Positions 37,033 to 46,973 of a DNA stretch of 49,997 nt are shown here, one piece after another; position 1 is the stretch's first letter, and each line of letters starts with the position of its first letter. The stretch lies in contig CABZHU010000006.1 in NCBI GenBank assembly GCA_902525575.1, forward strand, positions 1-49,997. Direction: 5' to 3'. The position numbers were made by a program, and so were the translations under genes. The DNA is from an uncultured Pelagibacteraceae bacterium (lineage in GTDB: Bacteria > Pseudomonadota > Alphaproteobacteria > Pelagibacterales > AG-422-B15). The notes beneath the pieces were generated by a model. That model did no database searches. It had not been told where the DNA came from and saw only the letters and a list, made by a program, of their open reading frames with translations.

Positions 37033-38048
37033 TATTTATTTGTGAATTTAATTAATTTATTTATTTGATTTAATGGTTCTCCGCTCTTTATTAAATCCGA
37101 GGCTTTTTGATATGCTTTTAGAATATTTGTTTCATTAAGTTCATGGGACTCATAAGCAAGTAATCCAAAAGCTGCATTTATACATACTGACTTATAGAAT
37201 GAGTCATTTTTTCCATTGAAAACTTCTATTATTCTATTGGCATTATATTTTGCATCTTTACCTAAAATTTCATTATTAATTGGCCTAGGGATATCGATTG
37301 TTGCTGGATCAAATTTAATTTCACCCGATATTTTTGTAAAAATTGCATTTTCACCTTCTAATGAAATTTCATCATTTCCATTATATCCAGATACTATGCA
37401 GGCATTTTTATTTCTATTTTTTGAAAAAATATCTTTATATATTTTAAATACTTCTTTCGAATAGACACCAACTAGTTGAGTCTTTACATCCGCCGGGTTC
37501 AATAGGGGCCCAAGCATATTAAATATTGTTCTAATGCCCAATTGCTGTCTCACTGGCCCGACATATTTCATTGCAGGGTGATGATTAGGAGCAAACATAA
37601 AGCACAGTCCAATTTCGTTAATGCAATCTTCTAATCTAGATTTATTCATATCAATATTGATACCCAGAGCTTTAAGAACGTCAGCTGATCCACATTTTGA
37701 TGTCAAGGCTCTATTCCCATGTTTAGCAATAGGTATGCCATGTGAAGCCAAAACAAATGCTGTGGCTGTAGATATGTTAAGGCTATTTTTTCCATCTCCT
37801 CCAGTTCCGCATGTATCCATTGAATTTTCTGGGGCAGCGACAGAGACCATTTTAGATCTCATCACTTCAATTGCGCCAATCATATGATCGGCTCTTATAC
37901 CAGATTTTTGAAGTATAGATAAAAAGGAACTTATTTGTATGTCACTAACTGAACCATTCATGATTAAATTGAATGCTTTCATTGTAGATTCTACATCAAG
38001 TTTATCGTTGAGTACTAAATCAATAAATGTTTTAAATTCAATATTCAT
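37032..38048 (-). CDS. trpD: Anthranilate phosphoribosyltransferase
   Basis: TrpD joins anthranilate to PRPP. Signatures are the glycine-rich DTCGTGGDGKNSLNISTATA, then KHGNRALTSKCGSADVLKAL and the anthranilate-tunnel region FMFAPNHHPAMKYVGPVRQQ. At 338 residues it is the normal length. It overlaps trpG by 4 bases and trpC by 1, so the pathway enzymes are translationally coupled. Confidence 0.97.
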   Translation of the reverse strand: MNIEFKTFIDLVLNDKLDVESTMKAFNLIMNGSVSDIQISSFLSILQKSGIRADHMIGAIEVMRSKMVSVAAPENSMDTCGTGGDGKNSLNISTATAFVLASHGIPIAKHGNRALTSKCGSADVLKALGINIDMNKSRLEDCINEIGLCFMFAPNHHPAMKYVGPVRQQLGIRTIFNMLGPLLNPADVKTQLVGVYSKEVFKIYKDIFSKNRNKNACIVSGYNGNDEISLEGENAIFTKISGEIKFDPATIDIPRPINNEILGKDAKYNANRIIEVFNGKNDSFYKSVCINAAFGLLAYESHELNETNILKAYQKASDLIKSGEPLNQINKLIKFTNK

Positions 38049-38620
38049 ATTTCTAAAAAGTTTTTTATAATTTTCTTACCGTAAGGTGCAGTGGCAATGC
38101 TTTCTGGATGAAATTGTACTCCGTAGATAGGATATTTAATGTGTTGTATACCCATAATTACTTTTTTATTATCATCAATCGTGTCAGATATTATTTTAAA
38201 ATATTCAGGGAGAGTATTATTTTTAATTACAAGACTATGATATCTGGTAGCATCAAATTTCTTTGGAAGACCTTTAAATATTTCTGAACCTTTGTTAGTC
38301 ACAGTTGATACTTTACCATGCATTATTTTAGAGGCTTTTATGATTTTAGCATTAAAAGCTTGTCCAATGGATTGATGTCCTAAACAAACGCCTAGTATTG
38401 GAAATCTTTTATAGAAATGTTTAATAAGGTCAATGCTTATTCCGGCTTCATTAGGCGTACAGGGGCCAGGGGAAATTATTATTTTTTTAGGTTTCAGCTT
38501 TCTTATTTTTTGTAATGTTATTTTATCATTTCTAAATACTTGAACTTTATAATTATGCTCTTCAACGTAATGCACCAAATTATAAGTAAAGCTATCATAG
38601 TTATCGATTATTAATATCAT
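38045..38620 (-). CDS. trpG: Anthranilate synthase glutamine amidotransferase component
   Basis: TrpG supplies ammonia from glutamine to TrpE. It is a class I amidotransferase with Cys79 in GVCLGHQSIG and the His171/Glu173 pair in QFHPESIAT. The N-terminus ILIIDNYDSFTYNLVHY is typical. It has 191 residues. It may also serve p-aminobenzoate synthesis, as TrpG/PabA proteins often do, but the sequence does not decide this. It overlaps trpE and trpD by 4 bases each. Confidence 0.96.
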   Translation of the reverse strand: MILIIDNYDSFTYNLVHYVEEHNYKVQVFRNDKITLQKIRKLKPKKIIISPGPCTPNEAGISIDLIKHFYKRFPILGVCLGHQSIGQAFNAKIIKASKIMHGKVSTVTNKGSEIFKGLPKKFDATRYHSLVIKNNTLPEYFKIISDTIDDNKKVIMGIQHIKYPIYGVQFHPESIATAPYGKKIIKNFLEI

Positions 38621-40098
38621 TGAACATTGCCCATCACAATTTCAGCTGCGTTAAGGACAGCTTTAGCCTTATTAACTGTTTCGTTAAATTCTTTTTCAGA
38701 GTCACTGTCGAATACTACACCGCCACCAGCTTGAACATATAGTTTATTCTTTGTTATTATTCCTGTTCTCAAGACAATGCATGTATCCATGTTTCCATTA
38801 GACGATATATATCCAATCCCACCTGAGTATATGCCTCGCTTAGTAGTTTCTAACTCATCTATGATTTGCATAGCCCTTATTTTTGGTGCGCCAGAAACAG
38901 TTCCTGCAGGAAAACCTGCCATTAGCGCTGAAATTGATGAAGTGTTGTTTTTTAATTTGCCTGTAACATTCGAAACTATGTGCATAACATGTGAATAACG
39001 CTCTATCTTAAATTTCGATGTAACCTTGACGCTTGATTTTTTTGATACTTTTCCAACGTCATTTCTTCCTAGGTCTAAAAGCATTAAATGTTCGGCAATT
39101 TCTTTTTTGTCCTTCATTAATTCAGACTCAAATTTCTTGTCTTCGATCTTATTCTTTCCTCTAGGCCTGGTTCCAGCAATTGGCCTGATAGTTATTTTAT
39201 TTGATCTAAGTCTTACCAGTATTTCAGGGCTTGATCCTACAATTTCAAATTTGGGAAGATTGAAATAGTACATAAAAGGCGAAGGATTAGTTTTCCTTAA
39301 TACCTCATACAGAAAACTACTTTTCTGATTAAAGTTAGTTTCAAATCGCTGACTTGGAACTACTTGGAATATATCGCCATTTTTTATATATTGTTTTGCT
39401 TTTTTAATATTTGTTTTAAAGGTTGTTTTTGCCATATTTGATTTAATAGTGATTTTTTTCTTTTTATTGAAATTTATATCTCTATAGCCCTTGACCTTCA
39501 TTATGTAATTTTCAATTTCATTTATATCTAGAATTTGCTTATGGAAATTTTTTGTTTTTGTACTTGATAGATAATGTTTAATTATAAAAAGAGAAGCAGA
39601 AAAATTGTCATATATAAGTAAATTATTAGGTATAAACATTATAATGTCAGGAGTTTTTAGGTCGTCTTTCTTTCTTTTAGATGATATTTTTTCAACTTTA
39701 TTTATATTCTCATAAGCTATATATCCAAAAAAGGCACCTGACATTGGAGGTAATTTTTTACTTTTAATAAACTTTAAGTTTTTTATGATGGCGTCAATTT
39801 TTTTAAGTGGACTGCCTCTGTATTTAATTTTTTTTATAATTTTATTATTTTCTAAAGTAAGTGTTTCATTCGTTAATTGAATAGTTCTAAGTGAGTCATA
39901 TCCACATATAGAGTATCTTCCTTTTTCACGACCTTTTTCAACTGACTCATAAAGGAAGCTATATTTATTTTTTTCAACTAAGTTTATGAATGACGGAATT
40001 GGGTCAGAATTTAATTTTAAAATTTTCTTATAAAAAATAAAATTAGATTTTTTTTTTATTAGATTATCAAATTGTTTCTTAGAATGAGAAAAGGACAT
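38617..40098 (-). CDS. trpE: Anthranilate synthase component I
   Basis: TrpE makes anthranilate from chorismate. The chorismate-binding domain shows IRPIAGTRPRGKN, LGRNDVGKVS, MHIVSNVTGKL and PAGTVSGAPKIRAMQIIDEL. In the N-terminal domain the LLES-type tryptophan feedback element appears as FLYESVEKGREKGRYSICG. It has 493 residues. The ATG overlaps the ppiD stop by one base (TAATG), leaving no room for a leader peptide or attenuator directly before trpE. Confidence 0.96.
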   Translation of the reverse strand: MSFSHSKKQFDNLIKKKSNFIFYKKILKLNSDPIPSFINLVEKNKYSFLYESVEKGREKGRYSICGYDSLRTIQLTNETLTLENNKIIKKIKYRGSPLKKIDAIIKNLKFIKSKKLPPMSGAFFGYIAYENINKVEKISSKRKKDDLKTPDIIMFIPNNLLIYDNFSASLFIIKHYLSSTKTKNFHKQILDINEIENYIMKVKGYRDINFNKKKKITIKSNMAKTTFKTNIKKAKQYIKNGDIFQVVPSQRFETNFNQKSSFLYEVLRKTNPSPFMYYFNLPKFEIVGSSPEILVRLRSNKITIRPIAGTRPRGKNKIEDKKFESELMKDKKEIAEHLMLLDLGRNDVGKVSKKSSVKVTSKFKIERYSHVMHIVSNVTGKLKNNTSSISALMAGFPAGTVSGAPKIRAMQIIDELETTKRGIYSGGIGYISSNGNMDTCIVLRTGIITKNKLYVQAGGGVVFDSDSEKEFNETVNKAKAVLNAAEIVMGNVQ

Positions 40099-41948
40099 TA
40101 CATGAACAATTTATCAATATTCTGAGAATATACTTCATAATCTGTATTATCTATAATTTTCTGACCAATTATTGATTCCAGTGAAGAATTAAAATTTTGT
40201 ATAATGTTATTCTCAACTTCTGAATAGTATGTATCAGAAATATAGCTGTCGGGTTTAGTTATTTTTATTAAAGCTCCTATCCCTATATCCTCATTATTCA
40301 TTATAATTTTTACATTGTCCTCTAAACTAATATTAAAAATTGACGATAGAGATTCCTTTGAAATATTTTCATCGTATCTTTTCAAATCATTTAATTCTTT
40401 AATTTCTAAACTATTTAATTTTGCGTACTCTTCAAATTTATCGATCCCTTTAAACTGCAAATCAATTAGTATCTTATCAGCCATGCTTGATATTCTTGAT
40501 TTTTTTTCATTTTCTATATAATCACGCTTCACTTCTTCCTTGACCATTGAGAATTCAGGTATGAAAGACTCTTTTTTATCTGAAATGGAGTAAATAAATG
40601 CAGCGTTGTCATTAAAAATAATTTCAGATAGATATCCAATAGGTTGATCAAAACTTAATTGTATTTCCTCATTGTTTATTTTATTTACTAAATTATCACT
40701 TGATGAAGATTTTGTGATTTTTGCTTTACTCAAATTATTCATAATTTCATTTAAATCATAATCTTTTAAAAGCATTTCATCTGCTAAATTAACAGTTTCA
40801 TCAAATTCAACATAAGCAGTTTCCTCTGCCAAATATTTCTTTATATCTTTCTCAACTTCGCTTATTAATTGAGTTTCCTTTTCCTCAATGTTCAATAATT
40901 TAAAGATATAGTACCCAATACCTTGATACTCAAGTGGGGGGGAAACGTCATCTATGTTTAAATTAAATATAGAGTGGGCTATTTCATCAGTAAATGTATT
41001 TTGAGAAAGTGTGAAGTCTTGTATTTTATTAAGTTCAACTTCATTATTTTCCATATATGAAAAAATTAAAGCTGGGTCATTTTGAGCCCATGTTTTGTAA
41101 AATACATTAGCACTATCTTTATCTCTAAATCTTGCAAATTCTATCTCTCTCTTTTCTTCTTTGATATAAAGATTTATATTATCATTGTAATATCCAACAA
41201 TTTTATTTTCATCAATAGAGTCTAAATCCACGAATTGATCTAGATTTATTTCAATATAATCAATTATTGTTTTCTGAGAAACTTCATATTTAAATTTTTC
41301 TGTCTCATAATATTCTCGAAGCAATTCATCACTTAATTTAATATCTAAGTCTTCATCATTTATAATAAAATATCTTACAGATCTTTTTTCACCTTCGTGA
41401 TTAAATAAATGGTCTATAACATCTTTATCCAGGAAGCTACTTATGTTAAAATTTTCAAAAATTATACCTTGATAAATTGAATTCTCAATTTCATTTAAAA
41501 ATACCTCCTCATTTTGGAAATTATTGAAGATATAATTTTTATATTTTATTTCAGAAAATAATCCATCAGCGTCTTTAAATTGTGGTAGTGAAGTAATTAT
41601 AATCTTTAACGAAGTATCATTAATAAATATATTTTGCTTGTTGGCGTAGTCTTTAACCATTCTTGAGTAAATCAAGTCATTTAATAAAATATTGTGTAGC
41701 TGCAAATCTTTTGCCTCTTTTAAATTTATACTTGAACTAGTTTGCTGGTTATAAAGCGATACTGTTTTTTGAAATTCATTATAGAATTCATCTAAAGTAA
41801 TTTTTTCATTTCCAACCTTCGCAGCTAACTGGCTATTTCCTGAGGTAAGAATATCTCCAACACCCCACAGCGCAAAGCTCAAGACCATTATTCCAAGGAG
41901 AATCTTTCCAAAAATTGAGGATACTAAATTTCTTACTATATCTAACAT
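40098..41948 (-). CDS. ppiD: PpiD-like periplasmic folding chaperone (SurA_N and parvulin-like domains)
   Basis: The protein has 616 residues and a single N-terminal membrane anchor (residues about 12-32, FGKILLGIMVLSFALWGVGD). A SurA-N-like chaperone region and a central parvulin-like region (about residues 260-370) follow. This is the PpiD layout: a membrane-anchored periplasmic chaperone near the Sec translocon. The parvulin part is divergent and may lack isomerase activity. The gene leads the trpEGDC block and is divergent from tpiA across 47 bases. It carries a C7 tract (G7 on the plus strand, 40936-40942) in frame. Confidence 0.88.
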   Translation of the reverse strand: MLDIVRNLVSSIFGKILLGIMVLSFALWGVGDILTSGNSQLAAKVGNEKITLDEFYNEFQKTVSLYNQQTSSSINLKEAKDLQLHNILLNDLIYSRMVKDYANKQNIFINDTSLKIIITSLPQFKDADGLFSEIKYKNYIFNNFQNEEVFLNEIENSIYQGIIFENFNISSFLDKDVIDHLFNHEGEKRSVRYFIINDEDLDIKLSDELLREYYETEKFKYEVSQKTIIDYIEINLDQFVDLDSIDENKIVGYYNDNINLYIKEEKREIEFARFRDKDSANVFYKTWAQNDPALIFSYMENNEVELNKIQDFTLSQNTFTDEIAHSIFNLNIDDVSPPLEYQGIGYYIFKLLNIEEKETQLISEVEKDIKKYLAEETAYVEFDETVNLADEMLLKDYDLNEIMNNLSKAKITKSSSSDNLVNKINNEEIQLSFDQPIGYLSEIIFNDNAAFIYSISDKKESFIPEFSMVKEEVKRDYIENEKKSRISSMADKILIDLQFKGIDKFEEYAKLNSLEIKELNDLKRYDENISKESLSSIFNISLEDNVKIIMNNEDIGIGALIKITKPDSYISDTYYSEVENNIIQNFNSSLESIIGQKIIDNTDYEVYSQNIDKLFM

Positions 41949-41995
41949 TATGTCTTATGATGTATAAAAGGTTGTTATAAAAGGAATAACGTTGA
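41949..41995. promoter_or_regulatory. Divergent spacer between ppiD and tpiA
   Basis: Only 47 bases separate the two start codons, so both promoters must lie here or extend into the genes. For tpiA the plus strand has TATAAA (41976-41981), then AAGGA (41981-41985) 10 bases before the ATG. The AAGGA lies in the loop of an inverted repeat GTTAT (41974-41978)/ATAAC (41986-41990). For ppiD the minus strand has TATACA 12 bases before its ATG and no Shine-Dalgarno. The promoter calls are weak. Confidence 0.45.
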
Positions 41996-42736
41996 ATGAA
42001 AAGAACTAAATATACCATTGCCAACTGGAAGATGAATGGTCAAAAAGACTCTTATAAATTAGTAAAATCGATATCAAATTATTGTCAGAAGATGAAACGC
42101 AAAACATCTAAAGTTGTAATTTGCCCACCATTTACTCTTTTGTCAGAATTAATAAAAAAAGAAAAAAAAATGAAATTTGGTGGTCAAGATTGCCATTATA
42201 TGTCTGAGGGTGCATATACTGGCTCAATAAGCGCAAATATGCTTAAATCAATTAATTGCGAATATGTCATTTTGGGTCATTCTGAAAGAAGAACATATCA
42301 AAAAGAAACTTCACAAGAGCTGAATTTGAAAATTCAATCTGCAATTAACAATAATCTAACTGTCATTTATTGCATAGGAGAGAAATTAGAGGAAATAAAA
42401 AAAAGAAACACAATACTTAAAAAACAACTTTCATCATTACCTAGAAAAATTGACCCAAAAAAAATCATAATTGCTTACGAGCCAGTGTGGGCTATTGGAA
42501 CTGGAAAGATTCCATCGCTTAATGATATTAATAAAATACACGAAAAAATAAGAAGCATACTTTCAAATTTAGTGAGTCTCAGTTTTAGTAAGCATGTATC
42601 TATCCTGTATGGGGGGTCAGTAAATGCTGCAAACTCAATTGATATTTTAAACCTAAATCATGTAGACGGCGCTTTAGTTGGAGGGGCTTCATTAAAGTCA
42701 AAAGAATTTTGTAAAATAATTGATTCTTATCGCTAA
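41996..42736 (+). CDS. tpiA: Triosephosphate isomerase
   Basis: TpiA interconverts dihydroxyacetone phosphate and glyceraldehyde 3-phosphate. Active-site residues are visible: K12 in ANWKMNG, H95 in ILGHSERR and E161 in AYEPVWAIGTGK, with the phosphate-binding ILYGGSVNAAN. Its 246 residues are a normal length. It starts the conserved run tpiA-secG-pyrG-kdsA-eno. An AAGGA ribosome-binding site lies 10 bases upstream. Confidence 0.98.
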   Translation: MKRTKYTIANWKMNGQKDSYKLVKSISNYCQKMKRKTSKVVICPPFTLLSELIKKEKKMKFGGQDCHYMSEGAYTGSISANMLKSINCEYVILGHSERRTYQKETSQELNLKIQSAINNNLTVIYCIGEKLEEIKKRNTILKKQLSSLPRKIDPKKIIIAYEPVWAIGTGKIPSLNDINKIHEKIRSILSNLVSLSFSKHVSILYGGSVNAANSIDILNLNHVDGALVGGASLKSKEFCKIIDSYR

Positions 42737-42755
42737 TTAGATATATAAGGACGCA

Positions 42756-43067
42756 ATGGAAAGTGCACTATTAATTATACATGCTATTTTAGCCGTTATC
42801 TTGATAATCGTAGTTCTTATTCAAAGAGCTGAAGGTGGAGCTCTTGGAATCGGTGGTGGTAGTGATGGGATGTCTCCAAGAGGTAGCGCCGACGCCTTAA
42901 CAAGAACTACGGCAGTTATTGCCGCTCTTTTTGTAGTCACAAGCATCAGCCTCACAGTTTTAAGCCTTAGATCTTCAGACAGGACACTATCCTTTGATGA
43001 GCCTGAAAATATATCTTCTGACCAACTGAATATTGAGGATTTGCCAGAACTTCCTCAGTTAGATTAG
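42756..43067 (+). CDS. secG: Preprotein translocase subunit SecG
   Basis: SecG is the small auxiliary subunit of the SecYEG channel. The 103 residues show two membrane helices (about residues 3-23 and 52-71) flanking the conserved loop VLIQRAEGGALGIGGG...SPRGSADALTR. The acidic C-terminal tail is variable in the family. An AAGGA Shine-Dalgarno precedes the ATG. It lies between tpiA and pyrG, its normal place in alphaproteobacteria. Confidence 0.95.
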   Translation: MESALLIIHAILAVILIIVVLIQRAEGGALGIGGGSDGMSPRGSADALTRTTAVIAALFVVTSISLTVLSLRSSDRTLSFDEPENISSDQLNIEDLPELPQLD

Positions 43068-43089
43068 TTCTTTATTTTAAATCTTTTTT

Positions 43090-43106
43090 GAAGTATAAAA
43101 TACTTC
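43090..43106 (+). promoter_or_regulatory. Perfect hairpin abutting the pyrG start codon
   Basis: GAAGTAT-AAA-ATACTTC is a perfect 7-base-pair inverted repeat ending one base before the pyrG ATG. No Shine-Dalgarno is present between it and the ATG. The same bases contain TATAAA (43094-43099), 8 bases before the ATG, which could be a -10 element giving a leaderless transcript. The two readings exclude each other in part; the sequence alone does not decide. Confidence 0.45.
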
Positions 43107-43107
43107 C

Positions 43108-44730
43108 ATGGCGCGATTTATATTTGTCACCGGCGGCGTGGTTTCTTCACTTGGTAAAGGTTTAGCTTCAGCGTCACTTGCATCATTGTTGCAACATCAT
43201 GAATATAAAGTCAGGATTAGAAAATTAGACCCATATCTCAATGTGGACCCAGGAACGATGAGTCCATATCAACACGGTGAAGTATATGTAACGGATGATG
43301 GTGCGGAAACAGATTTAGATCTAGGTCACTATGAGAGGTTTACTGGTGTTACATCTAAAAAATCAGATAATATTACATCAGGAAAAGTCTATCAAAAAAT
43401 TATAGCAAAAGAAAGAAAAGGTGAATACTTGGGTGCAACAGTACAAGTAATTCCTCATGTCACAAATGAGATAAAAGAATTTGTTTCTAAAGATCTTAAT
43501 GACGAAGATTTTGTAATTTGTGAAATAGGTGGAACAATAGGTGACATAGAAAGTTTGCCGTTTATAGAAGCGATAAGACAATTTCACAATGATAATGGCC
43601 ATGAAAATTCTTTATTTATGCATGTAACATTAGTTCCGTACATTGCTAGTTCAGGAGAACTAAAAACTAAGCCAACTCAGCACTCTGTCAAAGAGTTGAG
43701 GAGCTTAGGCATACAGCCAAATATTCTGCTATGCAGAGCTGATAGAGAAATTCCAGAGAGTGAACGAAGAAAAATCGGTTTATTTTGTAATGTGAAGGGT
43801 GACTGTGTTATTCCAGCAATTAATGCAAACTCAATTTACGAGGTTCCTTTAAATTTTTTCAATGAGGGACTTGATAAGAGAGTTCTAGAGTACTTTAGAT
43901 TAGAGTCTAAAAAAGAAATTGATTTAAAAATGTGGTCACAAGTATCAAAAAGAATATTGGAACCAAAAGGCAGTATAGAAATAGGCATTGTCGGCAAATA
44001 TACAGGTTTGGCAGACGCATACAAATCGCTAAATGAAGCACTGTCGCATGGAGGTATTTTTAATAATGTTAAAGTTAAATTAAATTGGATTGAGTCTGAA
44101 GAATTAAACAGTTCCAATATTAAAAATAAGCTTAATAATTGCCATGGCATCTTAGTTCCCGGCGGGTTTGGTGAGAGAGGGGCAGAAGGTAAAATAGCAG
44201 CAATTAAATATGCAAGAGAAAATAAAATTCCTTATTTTGGTATCTGTTTTGGAATGCAATTAGCAGTGATAGAAATGGCTAGAAATATACTTGGAATAAA
44301 AGAGGCAAATTCTAGTGAATTCGCTGATTGCAAAGAGTCTATTGTTGGATTAATGACCGAGTGGTCTAATATAGATAATACCACTGAAAAAAGAACAAAA
44401 GAGAGTGATTTAGGCGGATCAATGAGATTAGGAGCTTATGAGGCAAAATTAGACAATAATTCTAAAGCTAGAGAAATTTATGGTAGAGATTTGATTAGTG
44501 AAAGACACAGACACAGGTATGAAGTTAATAACAATTACGCTAAAGATTTTGAAAGTAATGGAGTTCATTTCTCGGGTTATTCCCCAGACGGCTTATTACC
44601 TGAAATAGTGGAATTAAAAGATCACCCATGGTTTATAGGTGTTCAATTTCATCCTGAACTTAAATCTAAACCGTTTGATCCACATCCACTATTCAAATCA
44701 TTTATCGAAGCTGCAATGAATAAATTGTAA
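43108..44730 (+). CDS. pyrG: CTP synthase
   Basis: PyrG aminates UTP to CTP using glutamine. The N-terminal synthetase domain begins [20 protein letters not shown] with the P-loop-like GVVSSLGKG, followed by the [20 protein letters not shown] motif. The C-terminal class I amidotransferase domain has its nucleophile C380 in [13 protein letters not shown] and a His-Glu pair in FHPELKSKP. At 540 residues it is complete. kdsA begins one base after its stop. Confidence 0.98.
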   Translation: MARFIFVTGGVVSSLGKGLASASLASLLQHHEYKVRIRKLDPYLNVDPGTMSPYQHGEVYVTDDGAETDLDLGHYERFTGVTSKKSDNITSGKVYQKIIAKERKGEYLGATVQVIPHVTNEIKEFVSKDLNDEDFVICEIGGTIGDIESLPFIEAIRQFHNDNGHENSLFMHVTLVPYIASSGELKTKPTQHSVKELRSLGIQPNILLCRADREIPESERRKIGLFCNVKGDCVIPAINANSIYEVPLNFFNEGLDKRVLEYFRLESKKEIDLKMWSQVSKRILEPKGSIEIGIVGKYTGLADAYKSLNEALSHGGIFNNVKVKLNWIESEELNSSNIKNKLNNCHGILVPGGFGERGAEGKIAAIKYARENKIPYFGICFGMQLAVIEMARNILGIKEANSSEFADCKESIVGLMTEWSNIDNTTEKRTKESDLGGSMRLGAYEAKLDNNSKAREIYGRDLISERHRHRYEVNNNYAKDFESNGVHFSGYSPDGLLPEIVELKDHPWFIGVQFHPELKSKPFDPHPLFKSFIEAAMNKL

Positions 44731-44731
44731 A

Positions 44732-45559
44732 ATGCAAAAAAATGTAGATTTAGGCAATACCGTATTTAGTAATGAAAAGAAGTTAGTCTTGATTGCAGGT
44801 CCTTGTGTACTTGAATCATACGAACACGCAAAAATGATGACAGAATCATTACTGGAAATAACATCTAGATTAAAAATTGATTTTGTTTACAAGACTTCTT
44901 TTGATAAAGCCAATAGAACAAGTATTAATTCTGAAAGGGGATTAGGCATTGATCAATCCATTGAAATATTTAATAAGTTAAGAAGTGATTATGGAATTCA
45001 TATATTGACTGACATACACAGTGTGGATGATTGTGATAAAATAAAAGATCATGTAGATATTTTACAGATCCCTGCATTTTTATGTAGGCAGACTGATCTT
45101 TTGATAGCCGCAGCAAAAACTCATAAAGTAATAAATATAAAAAAAGGACAATTTCTTGCTCCAATGGATATGGTTAATGTGGCTAAAAAAGTCAGTGATA
45201 GCGGAAATAATAAAATACTATTAACCGAGCGTGGTGTTTCGTTTGGTTATAATACTCTCATTTCAGATATGAAATCATTACAAGTAATGAAAGAGGAAAT
45301 TGGTTTTCCGGTTGTATTTGATGCGACGCACTCAGTTCAAAGTCCAGGCGGAAAAGGTGATAGAAGTGGGGGGGATAGAAAATTTGTGCCAACTTTAGCA
45401 AAAGCGGCGGTTGCTGTTGGGGTATCTTCAGTATTTATGGAAACTCATGATAATCCAGATATTGCACCTTCAGATGGGCCAAATATGGTGAAACTCGAAG
45501 AATTAGAGAAATTGCTCGCTAAACTTATTCAAATTGACAATTTAGTTAAAGAAAACTAA
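44732..45559 (+). CDS. kdsA: 3-deoxy-D-manno-octulosonate 8-phosphate synthase
   Basis: KdsA condenses arabinose 5-phosphate with phosphoenolpyruvate to make Kdo 8-phosphate for the lipopolysaccharide core. Signatures are LIAGPCVLES, YKTSFDKANRTS and DATHSVQSPGGKGDRSGGDR. Its 275 residues are normal. A G7 tract (45368-45374) encodes part of RSGGD and stays in frame. With lpxD, lpxA and lpxI it shows that the organism makes a Kdo-containing lipid A. It lies between pyrG and eno, as usual in alphaproteobacteria. Confidence 0.97.
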   Translation: MQKNVDLGNTVFSNEKKLVLIAGPCVLESYEHAKMMTESLLEITSRLKIDFVYKTSFDKANRTSINSERGLGIDQSIEIFNKLRSDYGIHILTDIHSVDDCDKIKDHVDILQIPAFLCRQTDLLIAAAKTHKVINIKKGQFLAPMDMVNVAKKVSDSGNNKILLTERGVSFGYNTLISDMKSLQVMKEEIGFPVVFDATHSVQSPGGKGDRSGGDRKFVPTLAKAAVAVGVSSVFMETHDNPDIAPSDGPNMVKLEELEKLLAKLIQIDNLVKEN

Positions 45560-45573
45560 ATAAATAATTAATT

Positions 45574-45585
45574 AATAACGTTATT
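45574..45585. promoter_or_regulatory. 12-base palindrome upstream of eno
   Basis: AATAACGTTATT is a perfect palindrome ending 4 bases before the eno ATG (45590). Nine of its bases, AATAACGTT, recur at 41985-41993 just before the tpiA start. It could be an operator or a chance AT-rich word; no regulator is indicated by neighbouring genes. Confidence 0.3.
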
Positions 45586-45589
45586 TTTG

Positions 45590-46858
45590 ATGTCTAAAAT
45601 TAAAAATATAATAGCCAGACAAATTTTTGATAGCAGAGGCAACCCTACAGTTGAAACTGATGTTTATTTGCAAGATGGCACAATGGGGCGGGCAAGTGTT
45701 CCTTCCGGTGCATCAACGGGTAAATATGAAGCATTTGAATTAAGGGATAACAAAAAGTCATATCATGGTCGATCTGTTTTAAAAGCTGTAGAAAATATAA
45801 ATGTTATAATCTTTGACACCATTTCTGGTTTTGACTCGCTAGATCAAAACAAGATTGATCGAACAATGATAGAATTAGATGGAAGCAAAAATAAAAGCAA
45901 ATTAGGCGCTAATGCCTTATTGAGTGTTTCGCTAGCTGTTGCAGATGCTGCCGCCAAATCATTAAAATTACCTCTTTATAAATATTTAGGAGGATCCAAA
46001 ACCTTTAAAATGCCAGTACCAATGTTAAATGTTATTAATGGTGGTGCACATGCAAATAATAATCTTTCTTTTCAAGAATTCATGATTATTCCTATAAATG
46101 AACAAACATTTAGCAACAGTATAAGAAAATCATCTGAAGTTTTCCATACTCTAAAACAGATGCTAGAAAAAAAAGGCCTTTCCACTGCTGTAGGTGACGA
46201 GGGAGGTTTCTCACCTAATTTAAAAAACGAGGAAGAGGCATGCAAGTTAATTAAAGAAGCAATTCTAAAATCAGGATATAAACTTGGCAAAGATTTCATG
46301 CTAGGCTTAGACATAGCTGCATCAGAATTTTATAAAAACAAAAAATATAAGATAGAAAGTAAGAATAAGTCATTTACTAGTGATGAATTTTCAGAATTTT
46401 TAATCAATTTGTGCGAAAAATATTCAATTATTTCTGTGGAAGATCCTTTTTCAGAAGATGATTGGAATTCTTGGATAAAATTTACAAAAACAATTGGAGA
46501 TAATATTCAAATTGTTGGTGATGATCTGTTCGCTACTAATTTAGCTTTGATTAATAAAGGTATTGAGAAAAGAGCAGCCAATGCAGTTTTGATTAAACCA
46601 AATCAAATAGGTACATTAACTGAAACAATGGATGCAATTGAGCTTGCACAATCTAATGGATTTGAAACTGTTATTTCCCATAGGTCTGGTGAAACTGAAA
46701 ATACTTTCATATCAGATTTAGCTGTTGCTACTAATTCAGGACAAATAAAAACTGGTTCAATGTCCAGATCGGAAAGAATTGCAAAATTCAACCAATTGCT
46801 AAGAATTGAAGAAAATTTCTCTTTAAAAAAATCATTAAAAAACAATAAGTTCTACTAA
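45590..46858 (+). CDS. eno: Enolase
   Basis: Enolase interconverts 2-phosphoglycerate and phosphoenolpyruvate. The N-terminus is [19 protein letters not shown], followed by [40 protein letters not shown] and the active-site lysine region [13 protein letters not shown] with SHRSGETE. I chose ATG 45590 over the TTG immediately before it. It has 422 residues, the normal length. A gap of about 115 bases to ftsB follows. Confidence 0.98.
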   Translation: MSKIKNIIARQIFDSRGNPTVETDVYLQDGTMGRASVPSGASTGKYEAFELRDNKKSYHGRSVLKAVENINVIIFDTISGFDSLDQNKIDRTMIELDGSKNKSKLGANALLSVSLAVADAAAKSLKLPLYKYLGGSKTFKMPVPMLNVINGGAHANNNLSFQEFMIIPINEQTFSNSIRKSSEVFHTLKQMLEKKGLSTAVGDEGGFSPNLKNEEEACKLIKEAILKSGYKLGKDFMLGLDIAASEFYKNKKYKIESKNKSFTSDEFSEFLINLCEKYSIISVEDPFSEDDWNSWIKFTKTIGDNIQIVGDDLFATNLALINKGIEKRAANAVLIKPNQIGTLTETMDAIELAQSNGFETVISHRSGETENTFISDLAVATNSGQIKTGSMSRSERIAKFNQLLRIEENFSLKKSLKNNKFY

Positions 46859-46973
46859 TTATTTAATAGCTAAGAGGAACAAAAAGAGTCCAAACATCTA
46901 TTTTGTCATTTTTTTGAGAGTTTTTAGTCCAATAGAATTGTTATGATTCGTGAACTGTGTTTCTCTATGGTTT

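Noticed and set aside
40098-40160. trp attenuator or leader peptide before trpE
   Set aside because: trpE starts inside the ppiD stop codon, leaving no leader; no run of tryptophan codons is seen at the ppiD end.
46859-46973. Possible promoter between eno and ftsB (TTGAGA at 46914-46919 and TATGAT at 46942-46947)
   Set aside because: The spacing is about 22 bases, too long for a standard promoter, and no other support is present.
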